This document shows, one piece after another, positions 43,833 to 53,076 of a DNA stretch of 59,754 nt. Source of the stretch: Pseudomonadota bacterium (GTDB taxonomy: Bacteria; Pseudomonadota; Gammaproteobacteria; Burkholderiales; Burkholderiaceae_C); the NCBI GenBank assembly GCA_021816585.1, contig JAKAXL010000015.1:1-59754 (forward strand), in the 5' to 3' direction. The notes beneath the pieces were generated by a model. The model made no database searches and had not been told where the DNA came from. It saw nothing but the letters and a program-made list of their open reading frames with translations. Both the position numbers and the translations under genes were made by a program. Each line of letters opens with the position of its first letter. Positions within the stretch are counted from its first letter, which is position 1.

Positions 43833-45763
43833 CAGCATCGAGCGACGACAGCAAGCGCAAACCTCTCCCCAAGCTCACGCTGAACAAGGGCACCCGCGTC
43901 GTTCAGGGTGATCGGGAATATACGATCCTGAGCGTCGTCGATCTGCGCCATGTCATCGCACGCGAACAGGCATCGGGCGAGAAGGTCATCCTCGACATCC
44001 GGGGCTTCGACGCGCCATACCGTGGCAACGTGCAAGTGACGTCGGCACTGCCCCAGATGGATCTCGATGCCATTCCCGAGGAGGACTGGGAAGAGGCCGG
44101 GCGGCGACTGGCGTTGATCAAGCCTATTCTGGAAGGGAACACAGGACGCACCCGGAAGAGCGCCGCCCAGCTCGCGAAAGACGCTGGAATCGGTGCGACC
44201 ACGCTGTATCGCTGGCTCAATCTGTATCGCGATAATGGTGTGCTGTCCGCGCTCCTGCCGACGCACCCGGATGGTGGCAAAGGCCGCAGCCGTCTGCGTG
44301 AACACGTCAGGCTCATCGCGACCCAGGTCATCGACCGCAGGTACCTCTCGACACAAAAGCTTTCCATCGCGAAGACTGCCGAGGAAATCCGTCGCCTCTG
44401 CTCTAACGCCGGGATTGATCCTCTTCCGGCCGTCACAACGGTGTATCGGCTTATCGCCAAGATCAGCGGGGAGGAGAAGCTGTCACGACGCGAAGGCCCC
44501 AAAGCCGCCCGCGAGCGCTACGCGGTTCACCAGGGCTCAATCCCCGGCGCCGACTGGCCGTTGGCGATGGTGCAGATGGACCATACCCAACTGCCCGTGA
44601 TGATCGTTGACGACGCACACCGCCTCCCGATCTCACGCCCCTGGATCACCCTGGCGATCGACGTCAATAGCCGTGTTGTCCTCGGCATGTTCACCGCCCT
44701 GGAGGAGCCATCCGCACTTTCGGCAGGGATGTGTGTGTCCCATGCGATGCTTCCCAAGGAGGCGTGGCTCGAGCGCAAGGGTCTTCGCGATGTCGAGTGG
44801 GACTTCTACGGTGTGATGGATGCCCTGCACATGGACAACGCCAGGGAATTCAGGGGCAACATGCTTCGCGTGGCAGCGAAAGAATACGACATCGACCTTC
44901 AGCTGCGCCCCGTGAAGAAACCGCACTACGGCGCGCACATCGAGCGGCTGATGGGCACCGTTTCCGAAGAGCTCAAAGTCTTGCCGGGCGCGACGTTCGC
45001 CAATCCGAAGCAAAAGGGGACTTACGACGCCGAAGCCAAGGCCACAATGACCTTTGACGAGGTCGATGACTGGTTGATCCATCTGTTTCACCGCTACCAC
45101 CTGCGCCCCCACAGCGAGCTCGGTACCAGTCCGCTCGCGAAGTGGAAGGAAGGGATTCTCGGCGGCAAGGGCGGAAAGCTTGGGCGCGGCCTCCCGGAAC
45201 GCCGAACGGACGTCGAGAAGGTGCGCATTGACTTCATGCCCTTCGTGGAGCGCACCGTCCAGGATTACGGCATGGTGAACGACGAGGTGTACTACTTCCA
45301 CGACGTCCTTCGCCCATGGGTCAGCGCCATGGACCCGGATCACCCACGCTCCAAGCGATTGTTCCGCTTCCGCTTCGACCCGCGCGATGTCAGTCAGTAT
45401 TACTTCTTCGATCCAATCACGAAGCGCTATTACGCGATCCCCTACCGCGATAGCAGCCTGCCGCCGGTGAGCCTGTGGGAGCTACGGGAGGCACGCCGGA
45501 AGGCGAAGGCCGAGGGCGTTCCCACGAACAACGAGCGCGAGATCTTCGCCATCATCAACAAGCAACGCACGATCGAAGACGCCGCGGCCGAGAAAACGAA
45601 GTCGGCCAGGCGCGCCCAGCAAAAGCGCAAGCAGCAGGCGAAGACCCGAGCCATCAAAAAGAAGGAGCTGCCGACCGTGTCGAATCCGGCGCCGACATCG
45701 GCGCCAGACGTGTTGCGCGGCTATGACCCGTCCAAGGTGGAGGCGATCGATGACGACGAGTGA
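43829..45763 (+). CDS. tnsB: Tn7-like DDE transposase TnsB
   Basis: Binds the transposon ends and joins their 3' ends to the target. The 644-residue protein has N-terminal helix-turn-helix regions (AKDAGIGATTLYRWLNLY) and an RNase-H fold with the catalytic residues in VQMDHTQLP (Asp), LHMDNAREFRG (Asp) and GAHIERLMGTV (Glu). A basic C-terminal tail (KSARRAQQKRKQQAK) ends in the part expected to contact TnsC. It overlaps both neighbours. Its likely binding sites are the TTAGCGAAGT repeats at the two ends. Confidence 0.95.
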   Translation: MTASSDDSKRKPLPKLTLNKGTRVVQGDREYTILSVVDLRHVIAREQASGEKVILDIRGFDAPYRGNVQVTSALPQMDLDAIPEEDWEEAGRRLALIKPILEGNTGRTRKSAAQLAKDAGIGATTLYRWLNLYRDNGVLSALLPTHPDGGKGRSRLREHVRLIATQVIDRRYLSTQKLSIAKTAEEIRRLCSNAGIDPLPAVTTVYRLIAKISGEEKLSRREGPKAARERYAVHQGSIPGADWPLAMVQMDHTQLPVMIVDDAHRLPISRPWITLAIDVNSRVVLGMFTALEEPSALSAGMCVSHAMLPKEAWLERKGLRDVEWDFYGVMDALHMDNAREFRGNMLRVAAKEYDIDLQLRPVKKPHYGAHIERLMGTVSEELKVLPGATFANPKQKGTYDAEAKATMTFDEVDDWLIHLFHRYHLRPHSELGTSPLAKWKEGILGGKGGKLGRGLPERRTDVEKVRIDFMPFVERTVQDYGMVNDEVYYFHDVLRPWVSAMDPDHPRSKRLFRFRFDPRDVSQYYFFDPITKRYYAIPYRDSSLPPVSLWELREARRKAKAEGVPTNNEREIFAIINKQRTIEDAAAEKTKSARRAQQKRKQQAKTRAIKKKELPTVSNPAPTSAPDVLRGYDPSKVEAIDDDE

Positions 45764-46661
45764 AGGCGGCGATTATGCGCACTTGAGCGCGAAGACCCGC
45801 GGTGCGCTTTCCCTGTCGGACGTGGAGCGCATCCGATTCATACGGGCCGGAACCTGGATCACTCTGGACTACGTCAAGAATATCCTGGAACAGCTCGAGG
45901 ACCTGCGTACCCACCCCCGGGTCGCGCGCATGCCTTGCATGCTGCTGGTCGGCGCACCGTTCAGCGGGAAGACGTCTCTGCTCGAGCACTTCCGCGACCT
46001 CCATCCACCCGACCTGGACCCCGAATCGCAGACGACAACGTGCGAGGTGCTGATGATCGAGGCGCCACCGAAGCCGGACATCTCGGATTTCTACAGCAGC
46101 ATCCTCGACGCCCTCATGGCACCTTACAAGCCGACCGCGCCGGCGCACGAAAAACGCTCGCAGGTGAAGCGCCTGTTCGCCCAGGTCGGCGTCAAGGTGC
46201 TGATCGTCGACGAGATCCACCACCTGATCGCCGGAAGCCTGAATCGGCAGCGCGAGTTCCGCAACGCATTGAAGAGCCTGGGCAACGAGACCAAGGTCAG
46301 CATCGTCGCCGCCGGCATCGAAGAGGCCTACAACGCTTTTAATGCGGACGCGCAGATGTCCAGCCGCTTCAAGCCCTATGATCTGCCGCGCTGGTCGATC
46401 GGGCCAAAGCTCGGCGTCCTCCTCAAGACGCTTGAAAGCCGCACACCGCTCAAGCGCGCATCCGGCCTTCACTCGCCGGGAATGATGACGGCAATCCATG
46501 CCCGGTCCGAATCCAGTCTCGGCGACATCTGTGACCTGGTCAAAGAGGCTGGCGTGAAGGCCATCCGCACGGGCGAGGAGAGTATCACCCTTACGCTGCT
46601 CGACGAACTGAACTGGGTGCCGCCGAGCAAGCGAAAGGGGCACCAGCGCTTCGCCGTCTGA
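45750..46661 (+). CDS. tnsC: Transposition regulator ATPase TnsC
   Basis: AAA+ protein that connects the target selector to TnsAB. Walker A is GAPFSGKTSLLEHF, Walker B is VKVLIVDEIHHLI, and sensor-like segments follow (IVAAGIEEAYNAF). The 303 residues make it far shorter than Tn7 TnsC (555) and closer to TniB and to the TnsC of CRISPR-associated transposons. The ATG at 45750 overlaps the end of tnsB by 14 bp. Confidence 0.93.
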   Translation: MTTSEGGDYAHLSAKTRGALSLSDVERIRFIRAGTWITLDYVKNILEQLEDLRTHPRVARMPCMLLVGAPFSGKTSLLEHFRDLHPPDLDPESQTTTCEVLMIEAPPKPDISDFYSSILDALMAPYKPTAPAHEKRSQVKRLFAQVGVKVLIVDEIHHLIAGSLNRQREFRNALKSLGNETKVSIVAAGIEEAYNAFNADAQMSSRFKPYDLPRWSIGPKLGVLLKTLESRTPLKRASGLHSPGMMTAIHARSESSLGDICDLVKEAGVKAIRTGEESITLTLLDELNWVPPSKRKGHQRFAV

Positions 46662-46663
46662 CG

Positions 46664-47800
46664 GTGGCCGCCGTGGAGAGCTTTCGCGGCGTCACGGCTC
46701 CGCTCTGGCCGATCCGGTACAAGCCGTTGCCCGATGAACTGCTGTCGAGCTGGCTCGTGCGTCTGGCGCACGGCCACGGCCTGAAGGTTCAGACCTTCTG
46801 CAACCTGATCTTCGGCAACCGCCTGCAGGTCTGGAATCGCGACATCGACAGGCTGGCGCCGCCCTGGCTCGTCGATACCCTCGCGCGACACACCGGGACG
46901 CCGCTTGACACCGCGTACGGCACCACACTTAAGGTGTACGAGGGCATCCTGTTCAGGAACCCGCGGCCGTCGGGCCATCTGAATTGGGTCTTGTCGCTGA
47001 AAATCTATCACCGCGTTCGGGAAGGATTCGGGCAGCAGTTCTGTCCAGCGTGCCTAGCCGAAGATATGACGCCGTATTTCCGCAAGGCCTGGCGGCTCAG
47101 CCTAAGCACGACGTGTCCGCGTCACGGCTGCATGCTGCATGACCGCTGTCACGCATGCGGCGCAGCGGTCTCGTTCTTCCGGATGGACTTCGGTATGGAA
47201 GCGGGCGGCTCCGACGGCGAGACGGTCAACGTGTCGCGCTGCCACGAGTGCAAGGCCAACCTCGCAGCGGCACCGACCGAATCGCCCCGCGTCGTGGACG
47301 CGGCGGCATTCGGCAAGCTCGTAGCAATGGCCGAAGCTCTTGCCGCCCCTCTGCCACCGGCTGAGTTCGTCGGCGAGCTCGCTGTCTTGCGCCACATCTG
47401 CGCGCTGATGCTCTCAATGAGAAATGCGGTCGCGCTTCGAGCCTATCTCCTGGACCTTCACGGGATCGAGGATCCGGTCGAATCGATAGAGCAGCGGATT
47501 CCATTCGAGTCGTTGCCCCTCGCCGCACGCCATGTGCTGCTGCAGTGCGGGGCGTGGCTGCTCAGCGACGCAGGAAGCCGACTCGGCGAGGCGGTGCAGG
47601 CAGGTGCTCTTCGCTACAACCATCTGTTGCGTGACTTTGTGGACGCGCCGGCCTGGTACCGTCACGCTGTCCCCCGCGGCCATCCCGCATCGGAAACGGC
47701 GTCTCGGTGCATCGGATTGATCTGCGGATATGGACAAACGCTCACGAACCAATCGAGCCGCTCCGCAGCGGCAAGGAGATCCTCGGCTCGATGGCCTTGA
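46664..47800 (+). CDS. tniQ: TniQ/TnsD-family target-selection protein
   Basis: A 378-residue protein with the TniQ beginning (PLPDELLSSWLVRLAHGHGL) and zinc-finger pairs FCPACLAED, TCPRHGCMLHDRCHACG and RCHECKANL. It starts at GTG 46664, 2 bp after tnsC; a GTG at 46673 is an alternative. No Cas genes or CRISPR array are present, so it should act as a DNA-sequence-directed TnsD, here for lipA. It is much shorter than Tn7 TnsD (508). Its last 59 bp overlap the convergent protease gene. Confidence 0.9.
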   Translation: MAAVESFRGVTAPLWPIRYKPLPDELLSSWLVRLAHGHGLKVQTFCNLIFGNRLQVWNRDIDRLAPPWLVDTLARHTGTPLDTAYGTTLKVYEGILFRNPRPSGHLNWVLSLKIYHRVREGFGQQFCPACLAEDMTPYFRKAWRLSLSTTCPRHGCMLHDRCHACGAAVSFFRMDFGMEAGGSDGETVNVSRCHECKANLAAAPTESPRVVDAAAFGKLVAMAEALAAPLPPAEFVGELAVLRHICALMLSMRNAVALRAYLLDLHGIEDPVESIEQRIPFESLPLAARHVLLQCGAWLLSDAGSRLGEAVQAGALRYNHLLRDFVDAPAWYRHAVPRGHPASETASRCIGLICGYGQTLTNQSSRSAAARRSSARWP

Positions 47801-49973
47801 GCAGGCTGTGACTAGCCAAGATGTCTCCATGCAGATCCGCGTGCTTCGGCGCACGCACCGTAAGCACCAGCGCATAACGGATCAGCTCTGAGCCCGAACC
47901 CGCCTGGGCACCTCCATCACGGGCGTTGTAGTGGATATCGAAGCAAGCTTGGTTCAAGCTAGTGCCAAGCATCGTACTGCTCGCGTGAAGGACCGTCTCC
48001 CACTTGCCGAGATCGCTGCGCAGCTCTTGCTCGGTCCGGAACTCCTGCTGTGAGAAAAACGGCTTAGTCGCCGGCGAGCTTCCGCCCTTCTTGGTCTTTT
48101 CCGAGTGAGGCCGGAATGTAATGGTGAGGCCAGCCTTGGTATAAGCCGCGGCATCCTCGACATCCACGGGGCTGGCGTAGCAGAAGGTGGCCGAGAGCGA
48201 AACTCGACCGCTCAATGGAGCCTTAGGGAGCGGCACCAGCGCTCGCATGTATTTCCCGGGCCTCAGAAGCCCCTGGTAGAGGATGCGCGCCTCGCCGTCG
48301 CCACACATGATGATGTCGTTCAGGTCGGTCGGGATCCGCCCCCAGCCGACTTCGTCAGCAGGCGCACCGAAATCATTTTTCGCTGCATGGATCATCAATG
48401 CTTTGATCGTCAATGGATGCACGGCCTCGCCGAGGACCGCCCGAACCCCGACCGCCGTGCGCAGCACATACGGCGCAGCGAAGCTTGTCCCCATCGTGGT
48501 CGCGAGCTCGGACTTCGGACCGCGGGCCGCAACATGGAAATATTCCTTTGGACTTCCACCGAAGGCAACCACATCGGGTTTCCGACGACCGGGGTTCCGG
48601 CCAGGACCCTGAGCGCTGTACGCAGCACGCGCCCAATCGGCCGTAGTTCGATTTGCGGCGCCTACGCTCAATGCGTTGACGCTATCTGCTGGGACTTGGA
48701 CTCGATGCAGACCTGTTGCAACGTCTGCCTCGCCATTATTACCCGCAGCCACCGTCATCAGCGTCTCACCGTCACTAAGCAGGGTATCCAGCACCGCAGT
48801 CCACGCATGGACGTCGCCGTCGTCGGTGGACAAGTTCGGGCCAAGGCTCAGATTGACGAATTGGTACTGACGCGAAAGCAGCACATCTTCGACATGACCT
48901 AGCGTGCGATACAGCTCGTATGGATCTTCCTCATCCGACAGCGCGTCCAGAACGCGAAAGTGATCCACGCCAGAAAATGGACGTGGCGCTATGGCACCCG
49001 GCTCGATTGGGCCGAACAGGAATGCGGAGGTGACGCCAAGGCCATGCTCGTTGTAGTCGTCGATGTCATTGGCTGACTCGTCTGACTTCAGATAGCGTCC
49101 CACGTACCTTTGAACCACGGTGCCCTTAGGGAGCCCGCCATCCAAAATCGCGACGGATGGCTCGTCGGAGAGTGGAGCTGCTCCGGGCAACGTGAAGCCA
49201 ACACTCACAGGCGCTCCTCGCGCTATTGGCCGGGCACCACGAATGGCAGGCATAGTGCGGACGCTTCTGACGAGGCTGAACTCGGCGAGTTCAGTAATCG
49301 CGCTTGCTGGTCCCGACACCGCTAAGAAGAGCATGCGACCGACTGGGAACTGCAATTCGTGGTTTGCCTCGAATCCAAGCTTTTTCGCATAGTGATCAAA
49401 CCGTTTGCGCACATCATCAGGCCCGGATGCGGGTAGCAGATGAAGCCCGACCTCGAATATGCGAGTCGTCGCCTTGATCTCACCCCGGATTCGGTCATGT
49501 GCGGTCATCGGCTCGAAGGCCTCAATCTCGGCGAGCTGACTGCCAAGCTTGGACCCTTCCGCCAACTCGCCCGCAATGCTGGGAAGCTTGGCAAAGGCCG
49601 CCCGTGTTCCGGCCACGAACAGCTGCGTCGTATCGCTAACCTCGGGCGCTGGCTTCCGGATATCGTTTCTGGGCTTGACGCGGACCGTTCGGCTTCCGAC
49701 GGACGTGAGATCTGCAGCCCGCAGGAGATCCCTGGGAAAGAAGGACTTCGCGATGTAGGCCGGATGGAGGTCAATCTTGACCACGGCCACGTCGTCCGGA
49801 CACGCCTCGGCAGGAAGGTTCTGCATGACGAGCGCCGCACTCAGCATGCGCGGGACGAGAAACTCCTTCGCCTGCGCAAGCGTATATGGGTGCGCCTTCG
49901 ACGGGATGATTGGTGGCGGAGGAATATCGTAGGTGAGCAGCTCACCCTGCCCAATCAGGAAACGAGTTGCCAT
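47742..49973 (-). CDS. Subtilisin-like serine protease, IetS-like defence component
   Basis: A 743-residue S8-family protein. The catalytic residues are in SVAILDGG (Asp), NEHGLGVTSAF (His) and TMGTSFAAPYV (Ser), with the oxyanion asparagine in AAGNNGE. There is no signal peptide, so it is cytoplasmic. It is paired with an AAA ATPase gene immediately upstream (one base between stop and start), the arrangement of the ietA-ietS plasmid stability and anti-phage system. The ATG at 49973 with AGGA upstream is preferred over 49994. It probably acts as the toxic effector restrained or triggered by the ATPase. Confidence 0.8.
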   Translation of the reverse strand: MATRFLIGQGELLTYDIPPPPIIPSKAHPYTLAQAKEFLVPRMLSAALVMQNLPAEACPDDVAVVKIDLHPAYIAKSFFPRDLLRAADLTSVGSRTVRVKPRNDIRKPAPEVSDTTQLFVAGTRAAFAKLPSIAGELAEGSKLGSQLAEIEAFEPMTAHDRIRGEIKATTRIFEVGLHLLPASGPDDVRKRFDHYAKKLGFEANHELQFPVGRMLFLAVSGPASAITELAEFSLVRSVRTMPAIRGARPIARGAPVSVGFTLPGAAPLSDEPSVAILDGGLPKGTVVQRYVGRYLKSDESANDIDDYNEHGLGVTSAFLFGPIEPGAIAPRPFSGVDHFRVLDALSDEEDPYELYRTLGHVEDVLLSRQYQFVNLSLGPNLSTDDGDVHAWTAVLDTLLSDGETLMTVAAGNNGEADVATGLHRVQVPADSVNALSVGAANRTTADWARAAYSAQGPGRNPGRRKPDVVAFGGSPKEYFHVAARGPKSELATTMGTSFAAPYVLRTAVGVRAVLGEAVHPLTIKALMIHAAKNDFGAPADEVGWGRIPTDLNDIIMCGDGEARILYQGLLRPGKYMRALVPLPKAPLSGRVSLSATFCYASPVDVEDAAAYTKAGLTITFRPHSEKTKKGGSSPATKPFFSQQEFRTEQELRSDLGKWETVLHASSTMLGTSLNQACFDIHYNARDGGAQAGSGSELIRYALVLTVRAPKHADLHGDILASHSLLKAIEPRISLPLRSGSIGS

Positions 49974-49974
49974 G

Positions 49975-51150
49975 TCATGCATCCTTTCTTCCACTGCGAC
50001 CCTTGATGGGCGACGGCCCTGCGTACTTCCGGATCGTGTCTCGTGAAACGCCGGTCAGCTCCATGATGCGATTGTGCGAGTAGGCCTTGCACTTGGCCAA
50101 TTCAATCGCTAAGGTCCGCCGATGCGCCTTGTCGAGTTCCTCGATATGTGGCGCGACCAGGCTCACGATGACCTCGGCGGGGGAAGCCTCCTTCAAAAGG
50201 ACTCGCCGCCGGAGCGTGGTCACCGACCGCTCGACATCTGACAACGAAGTGCCCTTGAGGGCATCCCCGAGCAGACCAATGAAGGGCTCGAAGTCATTGG
50301 CGTCCCGCCCGAGAAAACGCCTGACGCCCCGCTCGACGGTAGTAATGTCCGCGTTGGGAAACCTGAAGATCACGTCAAACCTCCGCCAAAGTGCCGGGTC
50401 AATCAGCTCAGGGTGGTTCGTTGCGGCAAGCAGCAGCCCGGAGTCAGGCCAGCTGTCCACCTCCTGAAGGATGGCGGTGACCAGCCGCTTCAACTCCCCA
50501 ACGTCAGACTCATCGCTGCGGCGTTTCGCGATGGCATCGATCTCGTCCAGCAGCAGCACTGCCTCGTTCGCCTTGGCATAGTCAAAAACCATTCTCAAAT
50601 TGGCACCCGTCTTGCCCAGAAGGCTGCTCATGACGGTCGTCAGGTCCAAAACCCAAAGAGGCTTACTTAGACGGTAGGCGATCCACCGGGCGGACAGTGT
50701 CTTGCCAACACCTGGAGGACCGACCAGGATGGCCGATCGTGGCGGGCGAATGCCATGCGCCCGCAGCTTGTCCACCTCGAATCGCTCCCGGATCAGGCAG
50801 TCGATCTCGGTAGAAAGGGTCTCCGGAAGTAGCGGCTCGTCGAGCCCGGAGCCTCGGTCGTCGGACACGCGAAGCAGTGACATTCGGGTGTCGACATCGA
50901 CAGGAATTGAGGCTTCGGTCGTCGAAAACGAGGGGGCTACCACACGACGCAGGGCGGCGGACCCCGCGGACCGCGTGTGCGTTGCCTTCAGCGTCTCGTT
51001 CAGCCGCTCTGCGAGGGACGGATGACTCGTGCGATAGCGACGCACAAGCTTGGCGAGCCAAAGACGAACGTCTTCCTGCGCCCCTGACGCCGCAAGGCGC
51101 GCCAAATTGGCGAAATCACTCTCCAATTGGAGTTCATGTCCGGGCGCCAT
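49975..51150 (-). CDS. AAA ATPase, IetA-like defence component
   Basis: A 391-residue AAA+ protein, with Walker A GPPGVGKTLSARWIAY, Walker B VLLLDEIDAIAKRR, and an arginine-rich second region. The C-terminus has a helix-turn-helix-like stretch (NRIMELTGVSRDTIRKYAG). The ATG at 51150 is preferred; a TTG at 51201 opens the frame further upstream. With the subtilase it forms an ietAS-type pair. It is the upstream gene of a two-gene operon inserted between tniQ and the tnsE-like gene. Confidence 0.8.
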   Translation of the reverse strand: MAPGHELQLESDFANLARLAASGAQEDVRLWLAKLVRRYRTSHPSLAERLNETLKATHTRSAGSAALRRVVAPSFSTTEASIPVDVDTRMSLLRVSDDRGSGLDEPLLPETLSTEIDCLIRERFEVDKLRAHGIRPPRSAILVGPPGVGKTLSARWIAYRLSKPLWVLDLTTVMSSLLGKTGANLRMVFDYAKANEAVLLLDEIDAIAKRRSDESDVGELKRLVTAILQEVDSWPDSGLLLAATNHPELIDPALWRRFDVIFRFPNADITTVERGVRRFLGRDANDFEPFIGLLGDALKGTSLSDVERSVTTLRRRVLLKEASPAEVIVSLVAPHIEELDKAHRRTLAIELAKCKAYSHNRIMELTGVSRDTIRKYAGPSPIKGRSGRKDA

Positions 51151-51397
51151 GTCCGTTTCCCTGATTTTATCTGCGATCAATTGGCGAAGTCTAATCCACA
51201 ATTGGCTATCTTATCAAGATCCGCAAGAGAGTTAGGGCAATGGGCGAAGGAGCGATCCAAGGCGCGCGGCCACGCTGACGTCAAGTGGAAGTCTCAGGCC
51301 CCATCAACGAGCGCGTGGGGAATCTCGCGCAAGCCGACAAAGGCCGAGATACCTGTGGATGAGGCCGGACGTAAGGGCGTATTCAGCAGCGCGATGT

Positions 51398-52996
51398 CTA
51401 CAAGCGGCGCTCGAACTTCCAAGCGTCATCCTTGATGCAGGCCTGGGTGAGTACTGAGGACAAGCTCGCGTTATTAGCCGTTCTGTCGACGTAGAGCGCG
51501 CCCGATTCGGCCTCGTCGACAACAACACGCACCTGACGACGCCCGCCGCGGATCACGAACGCAGCAACACGACGGATGCGCGGGCCGCCGCCGTCCTCGA
51601 TGAAGACCTCCGGTGGAATTTCGCCATCCTCACTGACTGTGTAGGGAACTGGCACCGTCCACCCGTCATCCACGCTTGCCGTGAGCAGTGTTACGTTGAG
51701 CCGTTTCAGACGCCTGAGACGTTCGATCGCAGGTCGCAGAAACGCCGGTGGCCCATCAGGTTGGCCGAGCGCCTCGACCAAGGTGATCGAGCGAATCCGC
51801 TGAACCGAACCGGGTTCACCCACAGCCAGATCGGCGACCGCCGTCGCTCCTCGCGAGCCGATCGGCGCAGAACTGACATCGAGTGGAACCTCGCTCCAGA
51901 TGCGCTTGTATTGCAGATCCGGGAACTTGACCTCGCGGAACCCGCGCCGAGTGCGCGGAGCCAACGCCCCTGATGCATCTCGCTCGCGCAAGGTAGGGTC
52001 CTTGGCGTCCGGGGCGCCAGAGCGACTATGGGATCCTGCCGCGCCCCCGCCTGACACCGCGGGTTTCCACGGTTGGCGCTTCTGTCCAGACGTTCGAAAT
52101 TTCAGGGTGTCGAACGGAAACGGGTACGAGCAGGAGCGCAGCCGGTAGACGAGGAACGTCGCGCGCTGCTGCGAGCCGAGCGACAACCATTTGCCCGATG
52201 CCTTGAGCGTCGTTTCTCCTTCGAAGGGGAACACGCATTGCGGGTAGATGTCGTCGACCCCTTCCGGTGCTTGCCGCAATAGGGATACGCCGATCATGGC
52301 AGCGGCATTGCTTGCCTGCTTGCTGGCCGCAATGCGACCGATATCCTGTGCCGATTCCTTGGGAATGCCTTCGGCAAGGTCCAATACGACATCCTCACCG
52401 AAGAAACCGTCCAGCTGCACGCTGGAGTACAGCTTCGTGCGATCGAAGGGAGGAAGGAACAGTGCAGTCAGCAGCGGACTTGACGAACCGAAATAGAAGC
52501 GCGCCAGCTCCATGCAGGGGATGACTAGACTCCGACCGTTGGCCAAGGCCACGCGGACGCAGTAGGAGTGGGTGTTGGCCATGTGCCATGGATGCTCGGC
52601 CGCAGGCAGCAAGAAATTGCCCTGATCGTCGCTGTGCCCAACCTTGAGCAGCTTGGTTGTCGAACGGTCGATGCTTAGCTTCTCGAAGGTCTCGACCTCG
52701 TGTTCAGGTGAGGCGATGAAACGTTGGTCGGACCAGAGGTCGCCAATGCGCAACAGCATCGTGGCACCGACCGAGACCCAGCACTTGAACTGCCTCTGCC
52801 ACGGCAGCGTCGACGACGCACTGACGGATGCCATCGAATCCGCCAGCACCGCTGGGTCGGTGACCTTCGAAAGGTGAACGAAGACTGATGGCTGAGTTCG
52901 GCGGAGTACGCGGTTCGGGAACTGCACACCTCCGAACCAATCGACCCTCCAGAGGCCATCGCCCTGAGGAAATGCACTGATCTGCAAGTCGCCCAC
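51398..52996 (-). CDS. tnsE: Divergent TnsE-like protein
   Basis: A 532-residue protein that I identify as TnsE-like from layout and from short matches: an N-terminal half with LVIPCMELARFYFGSS (Tn7 TnsE has IPQLELARSLF at the same place), CVFPFEGETTLKASGKWL, a glycine- and charge-rich linker, then the C-terminal block AIERLRRLKRLNVTLL ... VRVVVDEAESGALYVD. TnsE guides Tn7 to replicating, conjugating DNA through the sliding clamp. This copy ends about 55 residues earlier than Tn7 TnsE in that alignment. It starts at GTG 52996 near the right end and points opposite to tnsABC. The assignment is from memory of TnsE and needs a profile search. Confidence 0.65.
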   Translation of the reverse strand: MGDLQISAFPQGDGLWRVDWFGGVQFPNRVLRRTQPSVFVHLSKVTDPAVLADSMASVSASSTLPWQRQFKCWVSVGATMLLRIGDLWSDQRFIASPEHEVETFEKLSIDRSTTKLLKVGHSDDQGNFLLPAAEHPWHMANTHSYCVRVALANGRSLVIPCMELARFYFGSSSPLLTALFLPPFDRTKLYSSVQLDGFFGEDVVLDLAEGIPKESAQDIGRIAASKQASNAAAMIGVSLLRQAPEGVDDIYPQCVFPFEGETTLKASGKWLSLGSQQRATFLVYRLRSCSYPFPFDTLKFRTSGQKRQPWKPAVSGGGAAGSHSRSGAPDAKDPTLRERDASGALAPRTRRGFREVKFPDLQYKRIWSEVPLDVSSAPIGSRGATAVADLAVGEPGSVQRIRSITLVEALGQPDGPPAFLRPAIERLRRLKRLNVTLLTASVDDGWTVPVPYTVSEDGEIPPEVFIEDGGGPRIRRVAAFVIRGGRRQVRVVVDEAESGALYVDRTANNASLSSVLTQACIKDDAWKFERRL

Positions 52997-53076
52997 GTGT
53001 TCTACCGGGTGCTGTCAGTGGTTAAAGCGAGGCGGAATGCGGCGCTTAGGCGAAGAAGACGGGTGCGTCCGAAACA

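Noticed and set aside
46664-47800. A CRISPR-guided transposon
   Set aside because: TniQ size suggested it, but no cas gene and no repeat-spacer array could be seen anywhere in the element.
51127-51435. A 102-codon plus-strand frame between the ATPase and TnsE-like genes
   Set aside because: It overlaps the 5' end of the ATPase gene and the 3' end of the TnsE-like gene on the opposite strand and has no recognisable content.
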